A DNA stretch of 64,000 bases, taken from Hydractinia symbiolongicarpus (Eukaryota > Cnidaria > Hydrozoa > Anthoathecata > Hydractiniidae). Of this stretch, positions 43,264 through 56,300 are shown one piece after another. The DNA lies in the NCBI RefSeq assembly GCF_029227915.1, contig NC_079887.1, forward strand, positions 6,200,001-6,264,000, given 5' to 3'. Position 1 is the stretch's first letter; each line of letters opens with the position of its first letter. A program made the translations under genes and the position numbers. The notes below the pieces were generated by a model, which saw nothing but the letters and a program-made list of their open reading frames with translations, ran no database searches and was not told the DNA's origin.

Positions 43264-43373
43264 TATCTTTATAATAATACCTGTCATCTGTGTGCTTGTC
43301 TGTCTGTTACAGAAGCACGAAATGCGATATAAAACGGACGGGCGAAACCGTGGTTCATTCTACGGGTTGGCGA
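43264..43373 (-). mobile_element. Helitron-like short copy, minus strand
   Basis: On the minus strand it begins TCGCCAACCCGTAGAATGAA with a degraded hairpin, then TTTCGCCCGTCCG, an (ACAG)n run and TATTATTATAAAG. Same family as copies B and C. Confidence 0.5.
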
Positions 43374-44991
43374 CTAGTTTATAATAGTAGTCAATCGCCA
43401 CTTTGTGCTAGGGATGTATGAAACATCAATGCGACAAATCCATAGGTATTACCGGAAATATCTGCAAACCGGCGTAATATTTTAAGTAATATTTTTACTT
43501 CTTGTGGTAGGCGAGCAGAAATGCACGAAATACCAGTATGAGAAAATCTGAGAACCTGATTATGTACGTCGGGAAAATCTAATTATTCTGTGTTTTTAAA
43601 ATATTCAGTGACAGCCAAATATGGCTGCACGAAGGTCTGATTGGAGACATATGTAACGATGGATGACTCTTTTTACGAGCTGTTGCGGGCCTTTGCGGGC
43701 TTTTTCTGAAACTACTGGTACTAGAAAATGAAAACTTAACATTTGACAATGGTTACAGCCTATTACCCTCCATTGTATATCCAATTTTTCTGAATTATTT
43801 TTGTAAATAAGAGTCATTTAGCTGTTAAATATTTAAAAAATAACTAGTGATGACGCTTACTCGAGTTTAAAGTTTGCTAAATTCATTCACAATCATAAGA
43901 TTGAGTTACTCTGAGGTAGCAATTACATTGCTTTTTAAATTTAAGGTGCAAATTTGCGATTGACTAATTAAACCTGCGGACGAAAAATTATAGAAGATGC
44001 AAATTTAGCTTCATCGTTTGTTTAGGGGCTTGGTGATAAGACTACCACATTTTTTTTTTTACTCCTGCACTTTAGCTAAACAAAGGGATATTTAATCACT
44101 CATTAGCTAAACAAAAGGATACTTAATCACTCCTTTCTAGATTCCACATTATAACAGCTATAGTTATTTTTTAAAAAAAATTGAAATTTTATAGCAGTTG
44201 AAAAAACATTAATATTAACAAAAATAGTATTTGTTTGGTAATAATATGTTTCTGGCAAACGCAATGATTACTCCGCAGCCACTTTTTTAAATATAGAAAG
44301 TGAAATGATGCATCAATTTTATTCTTACACTCCACAGAAGCGGATGTAATCTTTTTTTATTGTATGAGGACTTTCTGTTTAGGAAAATGTTGGCATCCTA
44401 ATTGTCAATCAAATTTGGAAATAAGATTTTTCAACAATGGTTTTGAAATATTATTTTGCAAAATTGTGATATCCTGGTAAAGAATGTCTGTACTAAATAT
44501 CTATATTACATCTCATTGATACAATTCTTTGAATCAACGGACCATTAGATAAGTTTGTTCAGTTTAAATCGTAATATCTGGTCACAAATTTCTTGTTAGT
44601 TTATTTCGGAATGATTAAACTTTATTTTTACGCCTTTATTTTTACGCACTTTATTGTTACCATCTTCTGTTGTCTTGTTAAAGCTTCGTAGACAAAATAA
44701 ATGGTGCTGAAGTTGCGTCGTAAGGTGGCGGTGAGAATTGCACTCCGGCAATATTTTCTGTATTTGATGAATCTGAATGGAAATAGGTATTAAAATAACA
44801 TAATGCTCACGATTCATATCATTGAAAAATCAGGACTAATTTCTACTTCAGCTTTCTACATTAGCAAATTACTCTGCAAAAAGTAATTTAATGAACAGTG
44901 ACAATAATGAAATGTTAAGACTGCTTACTCCATTTTCAGCAATCCTCTCAATGGTGCATAAAAATTTTAATTATGCTAGATTTGCGTTACT
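43374..44991. other. Intergenic DNA, no gene seen
   Basis: Non-coding apart from short random frames. A 31-32 bp unit with TTAGCTAAACAAAGGGATA is duplicated in tandem near 44075-44130. Confidence 0.5.
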
Positions 44992-45519
44992 TCAAATAAC
45001 GACGTTACCTTTAGTAAGTGCAGATCTTCTCGGTAATGTAGTGTATATCCCTTGATGTGTTTCACCCAGTACTGGCGTCTGGATATTTTTCCAACTATTT
45101 TCGTTTTGAAAGATCAAATTTTCGTTTGGTTTCGGTAATCCAAAAGTTTGCGACGAAGTTATTATTTTTAGGTCTGGACAAACATATCCCATATTGACGT
45201 GTCCTACCTTTGTGTAGTTTATACATGGCTGTGTAGGATTTTGTAAATAAGGCTGCCTTGTCATTATATCATTTGCTTCCAGGGTATGTATTTGCCGTAT
45301 AACATCACCTTGTGAAGTTCTACAGCTTTTAATTAACATCCTGCAGGAATTAATTAGTAACGCAAAAACCGATATGGAGAAAAAGATAAAACCTATACTC
45401 TGCAGCATAATATTGTCATGGAATACGCCGACAATTAAACAAACGAGACCAACTATTCCAATTAATGTGACAAATATAACAGCAGTGACAATAATAGTTT
45501 TATCAGTTTTTGATTTCAT
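44992..45519 (-). CDS. Two-pass membrane protein, function unknown
   Basis: From the ATG at 45519 the frame encodes about 175 residues without an intron. A short basic N-terminus is followed by two hydrophobic helices (TIIVTAVIFVTLIGIVGLV and SIGFIFFSISVFALLI) and a polar tail of about 100 residues with CRMLIKSC at the membrane edge, suitable for palmitoylation, and several Tyr and Pro. Such a hairpin topology puts both ends in the cytosol. An ATTAAA-type poly(A) signal lies about 20-30 bp after the stop. Size, composition and domain-like layout support a real gene. The family is not recognised. Confidence 0.55.
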   Translation of the reverse strand: MKSKTDKTIIVTAVIFVTLIGIVGLVCLIVGVFHDNIMLQSIGFIFFSISVFALLINSCRMLIKSCRTSQGDVIRQIHTLEANDIMTRQPYLQNPTQPCINYTKVGHVNMGYVCPDLKIITSSQTFGLPKPNENLIFQNENSWKNIQTPVLGETHQGIYTTLPRRSALTKGNVVI

Positions 45520-46835
45520 CCTAAAGCGATGATACACAATCAATATGTCAGACTAGCAAGTTGAATTGCAGACAATAACGCTGTGGACAGGTATATTACC
45601 TAAAAAAATTTATATGTAATTTGAATAAAAATTTTAAAAAAATTATAAGAGGCTCTTGTTTAAAAAAAATACTTTAAAAGGAAATGAAATAGTAAAGAAA
45701 GCAGTGAAATTTATAAACATTAAAAATGTTGTAAAAAAACTATATGTAGAATTTTTCAAATTGCAAACCGTTACCTTTTGTTTCTCTTTAGTCTTTTCTA
45801 CTAGAATGCATGCTTTCCAATCTATGTGTTTTATAACAATGAGATTAAGAAAGTTATCATTCAAATCATGAAGAATAGATAAGCGATGACGCTTTGGAGC
45901 CAGAACGAAAAAGATGCAATTAAACTATAGGGAAAACAATAAATTGCACGTGCAAATTGACCATGCGCAGCAGGAAGTATTTAATGTCGTTTTTAAAAAC
46001 CAATGGAAGGCTGCATGCTAGTTACTTTAATACGTGTCTTTACACATGGCGAAACAAAGTAAGTGTGCCGAAATTACTTTAATACGAAAAGTTTATACTA
46101 ATTAAAATCTTCTAAATCATTAATTACGCAATGACGAATGAGGTCATTTCTCAAACGAAAGGTTTAATGTGTATAGGATAGACAGAAAGATCTTAGATGT
46201 TGATAACTTATACGGTAACAATAGGCTACGGTATAGGATAATAACCGTAGTCTTTCATAACTCTAGACAAGAAAATAAAATATAAGAGAAGATGGAGTAC
46301 CCCTGGAACCTAATTATTATTTTCCATTGAGGCTCCTGTTTTTTATTGAGGCTAGTTCAAAGGCTGGATAATTTTGAAGTTTTATTTAGTCCTTTAAAAC
46401 ATAAGGATCAAACAGATAGCATTAACGTTTTAAGACTGCAAAGTCTTGGGTATTCATAAAGAAGATATCCATGGTTGTTCCATACGGCAATAAAAAATAG
46501 GCAAGGAAAATTACACTGTTACGATCAAAGCTGGAACATTTTTGTACACGATTAGTAAAGTGTTAGAGTACCTAAAGAGATGAAGAGGAAACAGTTTTTA
46601 ATTTTCCTAATTATTTGACACGTGGATGTGGTCATAATGTAATCGTTTAAAAACATTATTGATGTTTCTTTGGTGATACTTTGGTGATACTAGGCATAAT
46701 TAGTATTTCCAGGGACGTAGGAATGTAACGAACACTCGCTGTAGTGAAGAAAATATTGCTTAGCAATGTGACTTCAACAGCGATTCATAGGAGTGCATAA
46801 ACAAAAGCCAATGAACCAATCGCAACAGAACAGAT
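45520..46835. other. Intergenic DNA between two leftward genes
   Basis: No additional gene seen. A minus-strand AATAAA at 46836-46841 probably ends the gamma-glutamyltransferase transcript. Confidence 0.5.
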
Positions 46836-46841
46836 TTTATT
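46836..46841 (-). promoter_or_regulatory. Poly(A) signal of gamma-glutamyltransferase
   Basis: AATAAA on the minus strand about 195 bp beyond the stop codon at 47034. Confidence 0.4.
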
Positions 46842-47033
46842 AGAAGCAATGGCTTAAATTGTTAAAAATAACAACAAAAAATATACAATGTAGTGATATA
46901 GTGATATAAAAATAATACAAATGAAGAAATTGTCTAAGTACATTTGCGAAAAGCAAGCAAATAACTTTTTGTTAAATTGGCCTCTTTAATACTGTTCTAT
47001 TTAGAAGCCGAAATAAACATTTAATGCTGTATT

Positions 47034-50000
47034 TTAGAACCCTGCGCTGTGGCCATATTTTCTAGGGTCAGACTTTGCGTACACTTTTCCTGGCCCGTCA
47101 ACATACACGGCTTGTATAGCTGAAAATTCCGGTTTAACCTCCAATGAAATTTCATGTCCAATTTTAACAAGTCCGTCTAAAATCTTATTCGGTAGTGCTC
47201 GATTCGATTCGCCTTGGATTACGTTAGGTAATAACTGATGATGGATTCTTGGACGCACGACGGCATTTCCAAGATCAAAACCAAACCAAGTGGCATGCAT
47301 TATACCCTAATGTAGACACGAATATCATAATAATAATCAGTAGACACACAATACAAGTATTCCTTGAAGGTAAACTTTATTTTTTCTTCCTGGGAATTAA
47401 AAAAAGGAAAGGAAGTTGTAAGTTGTTGTAAGTTTGAAAGACACATTAGAAAAATTTGTAAATATGGATAGAAATTTTAACTTGAGCCTCTCCAATAGCT
47501 CTATCAAGATGGGTGGGGTTTAGTATGTGAGTCTTTGGAGGAGATTAATAGAGACTACAGCCAATGGTTGTAGATAGTACTAGCGTTAAAGAAAGGCAAT
47601 GGCCTTAAGCATAACGAGTATTCCCAAGCTTTTTTGCACTTCCTGGTATATAGATTTCGCAAACAATGGCTAAATTAGGAATACCTGGACGGTAGCAGTA
47701 ATTATTTTGGGTCCACCCGATGAACCAATTACAAGTTTCACGTCGCCATTTTTATTTGTCAATATGACAGGTGCCATAGAAGAAACTGGTCTTTTGTTTG
47801 GCTTGATGTAATTATAAGCTGTAGGCGGATAACCAAATCTTGTATTGACACCTGGTGTGCTGAAATCATCCATTTCATTGTTGTACATGATGCCAGTGTT
47901 TTGAGAACGGAAGCATGCACCATACCTAAAATTGTGAGTGGTATTTATTTATTTCGGCAACTTCAGAAGAAAATTTCAGCGACTTAAAAAAATGAACATA
48001 TCCACTATGACTGTCACGTACACAATCTGGACTGGACAATATCATTAAAACAAAGGTATTTTCTTCGTCATTTCTTAAACAAGGCTACAAAGGTAAAACT
48101 ATCACGACTATGCCGGTGACAGGCTCCAAACAAGCTACTTTTGCGAAAACACAGGTCAGGCAGCGAACGTGCAAAATTTGCTAGTGCAATACCTTAACGC
48201 GCTGGCACAACAAAATAGCCCATAAAGGTTTAAAATTCGCAAAAAATAGTGATGGTAATGTTAGTAGAAATTAACATATTTTAGGAGTATCGATTAAACA
48301 TTCCCAAAGTTCATACTGTGTGACTCTACCATAGGAACAACCAATGTCATCACTGCGGCTAAACATATTGTCAATTGCTGTTACCAAATAGTATCACGAG
48401 GTTAGAATTAGGCCGAACTAAGTGAAAGTAAGAGAAACAAGTTATACCAATCATTTATGGTTGAAGTCAATGATACTGCGTCTCCATTTGGTGCAAAGAT
48501 GCTCAAATGAGTCGTGCCATTATCAGTGGGAGGGGGTATCTCTGCACCATAATATGAAACGTTATGAGTTTCATCATCTGTGATCTTTAAACGGTACTCA
48601 GAACCAAACTTTGCACTAGTCATGTTTTCCAACCACTAAAAAAACCGGCTAATTCAAACACTGGTGGTACATGGATTACCATAACCATGTACTAATTTCT
48701 GCTGATGCTAGGCAGACCTTACATGACAGGGTGAAACGAAATCTTAGCGGATGTATAGTTGTCACAGTCACTATGTGAAACTCCATTTAAACATGACAAA
48801 ATTTCATTGTTTTTAAAATTTTATTTCGGTTAAATCTCATTTCAGTTACATGTAAGGCTTTATAAGTAGTTTCTAGCTATTTCTTCTAAAATTGTACTAA
48901 AACTTATTGATTTGAATTTAATGTAAGCAATTTTTTCGCGTAGAGTTTAAAATCTAAAGTTTTGTTTGGTGAATGTGAAGCTTGCATTGAAATCGGGTGT
49001 CATGTTATTACGCAACAAGAAAACATCTTCAGGACACGAAAATAACATTCCTAGCTTTTGATAAAATAAAATGTATGAAATGACATGCAGCACAATCAAA
49101 CAAACGCTCAAAAAGAAAGAAAACAAAAAATTGAGCTACCTTATCAACAAACTGCTTATCCATAAAAGCAGGATCTCCTGATTTTGTTTTTTGAGCGTAT
49201 GCAAATTTAAACGCCTCCACTATTCGATGATAAGTTGTTATTGCTTTATCGCCTTTCATATCATTTTCTGTAAAACCGTATCCTATAAAATTTTAAAATT
49301 TCTTTTCTTAACTATTCTACCCGTATATCTGTGCCAACGATTATAAGCTTTGTTTAGACGTAGCAAGAAGAGATTGACTAAGCCTGTACTGTACCGAGAA
49401 TATTAACCAATACCAAAGGAGATGTGCCGCTGCTACTTCTTCAAAGTATACAGAAGCAAAGAAAAAATGTATGTGTTTTTCTGTCAGGAAAATTTGTTGA
49501 TGTACGGGTATACAGGCTTTGCACAGCCCTTAAACCCACAGAGCATGGTTATTAGTATAATAAAACATGAGAGACTAGTCGTTAAGCCGTAGAAATATCC
49601 ACAGGGTCGCTAACTACAAAATTATCCACTCTCTGGTGCACGCGGAATAAAGTCTCGACGCAACCATTTTAAACAGACAGAATAGGGATATTATTATAAA
49701 AGTGTTCTGCCCTTACCTTTAAGGATGTTTAGAGTATGTGTTATGATTGGTCCTCCTGTTGGAGTCGACATCGTATGCAGCGTAAAATCGCCGATATCAT
49801 CAGTCAATACTTTATCATTTAAAACTTTATAATTAGCCAAGTCATCCAAGGTAACGATTCCTCCAGCATCTTGAATATCTTTAACAATATCTTCTGCAAG
49901 TGCGCCTGTATAAAAATCGTCTGGGTTCGCTGCTATCTTTTTTAAAGTATTCGCGAGCGGTTTATTGATAATCAAGTCACCAAGATCAATTATCTTGCCG

Positions 50001-53000
50001 GCTTTTAAAAGTAGCTGTCTATAACAGAAATAGTCAACTAATTAATACTTCGTCGTAATTGACGAAGATGTTGTTGTTTTTTGAATAAGAGAGGATACCT
50101 TTGAAACAGTTTATTAACAATGCAGTAATGATATAAACAAATATCGCACTGAAATTACTAGTGCATAGGTGTACATACACACCAAGCAAATAAGAAAGCG
50201 AACTTTTTTTTAGTTGCCCTTACCTCATGCCTGGATCCTTTTCAATTAAATATTTCATACTGCCAGCAGCTTCCCACGACCTTAACGTAATTTGATAGCC
50301 ATTTTCCGCTAGATCAATTGTGGGTTGTAGTAGATCTTTCCATGGTAGTTTCCCATGTTTTTTGTGAGCCTCGTGAAGACCTTTTACTTCCCCAGGCACG
50401 CCTACTGCTAAACCACCTAAGAGTGAGATACTTTAAGTATATAACGCTTTATTAACTATTTAATCGGTATACTCAGAAAAACGTGGAGACGAAAACCAGC
50501 CTCTTTACACTTTTTTTTCGTCGATTTTACTATCCCTAACAACGAAAAAAAGGGCAAAAAAAGCAATACAAGTCATTTTGGAGAGAACCTGCTATAAAGA
50601 AATTTTGCTATGCGAGAGGCTGGTTTTGATAGGAAAGAGAGCCGAAAAACAATCATAAGACGAAGTTTTAGCAGGATTCCCGGAAAAGGAAAGTTTTGTA
50701 ACGTTTGCCAAAGTTCTCGACCAGTGACTTTCTATGTAAGAAGAAAAAAAACGATTTTAAAGATGCTGATCTTTTTTATTATTTGTTTCGAAACAAGAGT
50801 TTTCGTCATCGGCTAAATTAAGTAAATCCTGTCAAATTTAACATTTTCTTACGCGCCCATTCTGCGATTCTTAAGGTAAAAATATTGTACATATGCCATC
50901 TTTCATTCGAAAAGATGAAACAAACCCAGGACTTTTCAAATAAATTTTCTTAAATTGTTTTCATAAAATGGATCAGTATCGTAAACTAGGGCCTTATAAT
51001 AATGACCACTATAAAGAGTGTTCGCCATACATAAAGCTTCTGCTATAAAGAAATTTTGCTATGCGAGTAGACCGCATTTCATCTATCCCTGAATGTGTCC
51101 ATAGAGAGATCTTCGGTATAAAGAGGTTTTATGGTAGATAGGTTAAAAAGTTAGTCATTCATTAATCCGCTAAATAACGATTAAAATTATTTTAAAGAAC
51201 ACCTGTTCTTCAAAAGAAACAGAACAGTAAATGGAAACCAGGTTACATTTTTATGTCACTAAATGTTAGAAACACATTCGATAAACATTTTGTTTAAAAA
51301 TAAATAAAACGCATTCAAGAATTAAACAGTTTTAAATTTGTTTATGTTTGGCTGGTAGAGCTTTTACATTAAAAGTTACAAAAATTATCACCAAAAAGAA
51401 TTACCCGAGATTTTGTGGAATTTTCACTTTTTTGTAAAATCACTATGTATATGAAGTTAGTTTATTGTATCATCTTTTATTTTACTCCCGTGCTAGGGCA
51501 ACGTAAGCTTACGGATTTTTTCTGTCTTTCAGTTTTACTTTAACTTTGCGTGTTGTTTTCTTTTTGTGATTCTTTAGTGTCTGTCTGTTAAGACGCCCTA
51601 GTGTAGACTGATCACGTGGTTAATTAAATAATACCCAATTAAAAATCCCAGCTACGTTTATTACAGAGCAGTGTAACGTGTTCTTTAACCTGATTTTTTT
51701 ATTGGCTTATATGATTTACGTCACTTGTTTCCTTTCCTATAGTGACCGTCTGAAATGTAAACAAACAAACAAACAAAAAAGAAAAAAGAAAATATGAAAC
51801 AAAATTCCTGAAATTAAGAATTTCGCAGGAAGTTTTATGCTAGTTGATCAAGACATTTGCCAGAATGCTTATAAACGTTCAAAAAGTTATAAATAATAGT
51901 ATTTTCTTCAGTTATTCAATCTTTACGATTGTCAGAAAATAATGTTTCTATATAGGCAGGCATGTTGTATACACAGTGTATAGAAAGTTTATTTGTTCCT
52001 TTAATTGTGCAGAGATTGAAGTGCTGATGAAAATGATGGCCTTACACTTTATTTTAGTTAATCAAGTCTCGACTATATGTATATATCATGGTCAAATAAG
52101 GCTAGATTAATTCCACCACTGCTTCTTTGATAACATTAAAGTAAAAGGAAACTAAACTCAGTATCTTACCAGATCTAGACTTCTGTGATTCTCCTGCAAA
52201 CATATCTTCTCTAGATTTCCCAGGTGCAGTTTCCCTATAATCGTATGATTCCATAGTCTTTGTGTCTCTCTTGTAAACCAGCATTAAACCTCCACCACCA
52301 ATTCCTGCTGAATGCATGCTGTATAAACCAAGACAGAAACTTGCAGCGACTGCTGCATCAACAGCTGAGCCATTCTTCTTTAAAATATCGCGTCCTGTTA
52401 ATATAATAAAAATACTGTTAATAACAACATTATTATAGTTGCTCCGTGAGAAATAACGTTAGTTAAAAACTGGCAATGGAATCTTGCAAATTGGGATTTT
52501 TAAAATAGGAAAAAGGAGTGTTACAACTAAGTGTGCTCGCATAAAACATCTCAAGATGCTATAGTTGTTGTGATTCTTCGTCTTTCAAGCAGTCAAATAT
52601 TCTGCGCATTTTCTTCGCTCGAATAGTACAAGAATGAAGGTGAATACACTAAATTTTGGTTATATATTTTAACGTATCAGTATTTCTGAAGTGGAAATAA
52701 AAAAAAGACAATATGAGGAAAGTTATACATATCAATTTGCACTTTTTTCCACTAATAAAAGCTTGTTTTAAGGAGGCCGTTTAAAGTTAAAGTATTCCTG
52801 CATATTTAAGAAATCATTTTCTACCTTTCTACTTTGAAGCAATTCGAGTTATGTTTCAATCTTTTAATTGGAATTCATTTTGTCGACACACTTTTTCTAT
52901 TATTTTTGCGCGCGTACTTGTGGGGATAAGTTCTTGCGTAGAAATAAAACCGCACTAGTTGCTAGCCGTGGAAAAATCGCATGGGGTGCTTCTCGGTACT

Positions 53001-53397
53001 TGCGCAGCTTAGCTACCATTTTGCGTGACAGACAGACAGACGGACAGACGTATACGAGTATTATGATATAGATTAATCGTAATGGTTTAATATTTATTTT
53101 TATTGCAAAACATTTTAATTGAAGAAGAAATGTGTAAGTGTCATTTACTCAACTATCGTTTTATTGTGACGTTGCGAAGAAATAAAATCTAAGTTGCTCA
53201 TACCTATTTCAGAACACCGTACTGAGTCTGCAGCTACTGCGCCATGTTCGTATAATTCGGCATTAGCAGCTGATTTGGCAATGCCATGATAATGTTTATG
53301 TTGAAAGCAGTACAGTGTAATCATTACTGCTACAGCAACAGCTGATAAAACTGTTAGTGTTGTCAAGGCGATGAGGATTCCTTGCTTTTTCGACAAC
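47034..53397 (-). CDS. GGT1: Gamma-glutamyltransferase, at least eight exons
   Basis: Coding exons on the minus strand: 53397-53204, 52394-52170, 50416-50224, 50018-49717, 49282-49140, 48635-48448, 47925-47685 and 47306-47034. All have AG/GT borders and compatible phases; together they encode about 585 residues, close to the 570 of animal gamma-glutamyltransferases. The first listed exon holds an N-terminal membrane anchor (LSAVAVAVMITLYCF), giving a type II surface enzyme. Later words are GSAVDAAVAASFCLGL, HSAGIGGGG, the autocleavage site NGTTHLSIF with the expected catalytic Thr, GSSGGPKIITATVQ and RIHHQLLPNV. It transfers or hydrolyses the gamma-glutamyl group of glutathione. That exon lacks an ATG and starts at an AG, so a short upstream exon is missing. 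GGT5-like paralogues are possible; the symbol is approximate. Confidence 0.9.
47945..48045 (+). mobile_element. Helitron-like 3' end remnant in intron
   Basis: Diverged copy of the tail of copy F (TTTCGGCAACTTCAGAAGAA, then ATGAACATATCC and CTGTCAC), in the intron between exons 48635-48448 and 47925-47685. Confidence 0.45.
49579..49700 (+). mobile_element. Helitron-like short copy next to a splice donor
   Basis: Starts TCGTTAAGCCGTAGAAATAT after ACTAG and ends near GGATATTATTATAAAAG. It lies in the intron beginning at 49716, with its 3' end about 16 bp from the donor site. Confidence 0.5.
50417..52169. other. Large intron of gamma-glutamyltransferase
   Basis: About 1.75 kb of AT-rich DNA without a nested gene. 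A word CTGCTATAAAGAAATTTTGC followed by TATGCGAG occurs twice, near 50590 and 51041. Confidence 0.5.
52959..53075 (+). mobile_element. Helitron-like short copy in intron
   Basis: Starts TTGCTAGCCGTGGAAAAATC after CTAG, contains CTACCATTTTGCGTGACAGA and a (CAGA)n run, and ends near TATGATATAGATTA. It is 117 bp, the same length as copy C and very similar to it. Confidence 0.55.
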
Positions 53398-56300
53398 CTA
53401 AAGAAGGTGATAAAAATGGCGAGGTTACGTCAGTAGGTGTGTCCAATGGATGTAAAAAAAATAATAAAAAAAATTTTGCAAAACAAAAAATAAGGCGTTT
53501 CTTACACTATATAGAAAAATATAAAAGTGAAAGGGCAGCTATTTTTGTTTGTTTCTTTGCGTGGCTTATTTTTTTATTTTTACTTATACAATAAATTTAT
53601 CATGGAGTTGAAACTCAAACCTAAATCTTAAAATCTCGCAGCTTGTTACTAAGTTTAACTGAAAAAAAATATTCAGGTGGAATTAATTTTTGTTATTTGG
53701 GTAAATTTTCGCGGGAATTAAATTTCTCAGATTTTGACCTAATCCGCGAAATTAAGTCTTTGGGAAAATTTGTCCCCGCAAATTTTCGGATGATTGTCTA
53801 ATTTATAGGTATGATTATGGGTATGTTTTACTCAGACGAAAAATATGAAGAACAGGTGTGCCAGAAAAGTACCGTAATGTTTTTCAGCTTTTTTAAAAAA
53901 AATTAATGCAAATTTGTACAAAAACAGATGTTTATTGTTAATGTTCCCGAATAAGATTAGAGAAGAGATTTAAACTAACTAATAAGAACCTCCCTGTTTT
54001 CTTATTGCAGCAAATAGAAGTTTACCGAAAGTAAGGATCAACGTAGTATACTTCATTAGCCAAGATTAAAACCTGAATCTTGTTGCGCATGCTTGCCCCA
54101 AGAGATCTTATATAATGTCAAATAAGGCAAAAATTCCTAGCGACAAGGGTGCTTGTCGCGTTCAGTGAAAATGATACTTTTAAGGAAAATTGGTATAAAA
54201 TATTGATAAAACTGTTGAAGTGAAGAATACAAATAAATGTCCGGCTTTTCACTTTTTGTTATTGTGGTGTGCAAGAAAACGAATGTCGTGTTAATATCAA
54301 AAGTGAAAAAAAGCCCTGGTGTGGAGGCTGATAGTTTGTTACTAAATACGTGAATATACGTGAATATAAAAAGGTTTATAAGTAAAATATAAATATTTAT
54401 AACATACAATTTTTTCAATTTGGAACTTATAGCCACAGTATTCTTAAAAAGGTAAGTACACGCTTTTTTATAAGACTAGGTAAAACTTGTTTAGTGGCTG
54501 TTTTAATCGTCAGAGCATTTTGTAGAAACTAACTTCCAACCTTATTCTCAGCGCCTTTTCATCTCTTTCTCCGTTCGGGCAAAGAGATGTTCATATTGCT
54601 GTTCTGATATCAAAAAAGATAGTTGCTGGAAATGAGGCTGCATAAATTGAAAATTTATCCTTATTTTGTTTTTATTTATGGATGTGGTTATGAACGACGG
54701 GGTTCTTTTTTACAAGAAGAGAAGAGAGGACAAACGAATTTAAGCCACAATGTCGCTCCTCCTGGACCTTCACAACCAAGAACTAACTAAACCATTGAGT
54801 TTTTTGTTGTTCACGGATAAAAAAAACTTTTACTTTGCTATGTTAAGAATATAACTGTGACAAATTATTCTTTAAATGATTCTAAACTACAAGTTTTTGT
54901 TTGAAGGCGTCTCTACATCATAGTTGTTATAGCGGTGACTTAAGTCTTATCTGTTAGGGAAATATTCCGTACGTAACGAAAAAACTCAGAAATTCTGATT
55001 GGCTGGTAGGTATTTACCAGCCAATTAATATCCTCAAATACGTTCTGCTTTGAAAATCTTACATGGTGAAAATAAGCGATGCCAAAAACAAACTTGAGTG
55101 AAAAAAGTTAACAGATGCAGTAGGTGGGGTATTTGTATGATTTTTTTTCTGAGTATTTAAGGAATTTGAAACTGCCTAATAAGGTGTGTATCCCAGGTAT
55201 GTTGTCTTTAAAGATATTAAGAGTTCAGCTCTGCGGTATGCACAAAATGAGAAATATAATTTTCTAAGTTCTAAAAAATGTCTTAAACAGATTAAAACCA
55301 TATAAACAAAAGCTAAATTAAAACCGTTTAAATCAATTTATTAAAAACTGATTGCTTACTTTTTTGATCTTTTTCTTTCGCTTGTACCCATCATTTTGAT
55401 TGAGAAAAATAATAATTAGCTAAAAGAGATAGCAAGAACAAAGAACTATGAGTAGTGAGACATTAAATGCTCCTTCATTCCATTTTTATAATGCACACCA
55501 ATCCTTCTTGTATAGTCTGTATTGCTTTGTTTTTAATTTAGCAAAATATAACTTTACAACAAACTGATGCCCAATCTTTCGATTTTCTAGCTGAATGTAC
55601 TTTTCGCCATGCTTCATTGCATTCATGCTGAAACTGAGAAAACTACTTCTTGCCCATTTCTAGCTATTGCGAATAATTGCGGTAAAATTAAAGAAGAATG
55701 TCGTTAGCTGTAGCTTGCAAATATTTTAGACATGAAAGAATAAGTTATTATTATTACTATTTTAATGTTCATTTTTATAGTACAAGTCCGATGATTGGTA
55801 ATTTACTTTAGTAATTAAGAAAAGGCTGTTAAATATTCTGTTTCTCAAAACGTAAAACCTCTATTGTAAGTTTCCAATGTAAAGGGAGCCTAACACGAGA
55901 AATCCTTTTATTATGTTACAGACGATGTTCTTTATTATTATTATTATTTTTAACTGTTTTAGTTCTCAAGATCTTTAAAATGTAAATATTTGAAACCTGG
56001 GAAGTTGTCATATCATGGCTCTGAAAAACGCTGCTATTGCATTTCTAATTATATAATTAAAGATACGATACCATGAAACTTTGCTTAGCTATGCAAAGAT
56101 AGGATTTCACATTACCAAAATATTTTTTTTTATAGACTATGTTATTACAACGGTCATATGAAAATCTGTAAAGCTAAGCATAGATTTCTAAAAAGTTCCA
56201 CTTGATTTGTTAACCTTCCTTTAGCATTTATTGACCAGTTTTTTTTATTTAGTGGCTGTCACTTAATATAGCTAGCTAAATACGTTTGACAGTTCAAGAC

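Noticed and set aside
53145-53203. Extension of the first visible gamma-glutamyltransferase exon to a stop at 53145
   Set aside because: A GT donor at 53203 joins in phase to the next exon with family sequence, so the extension is intronic.
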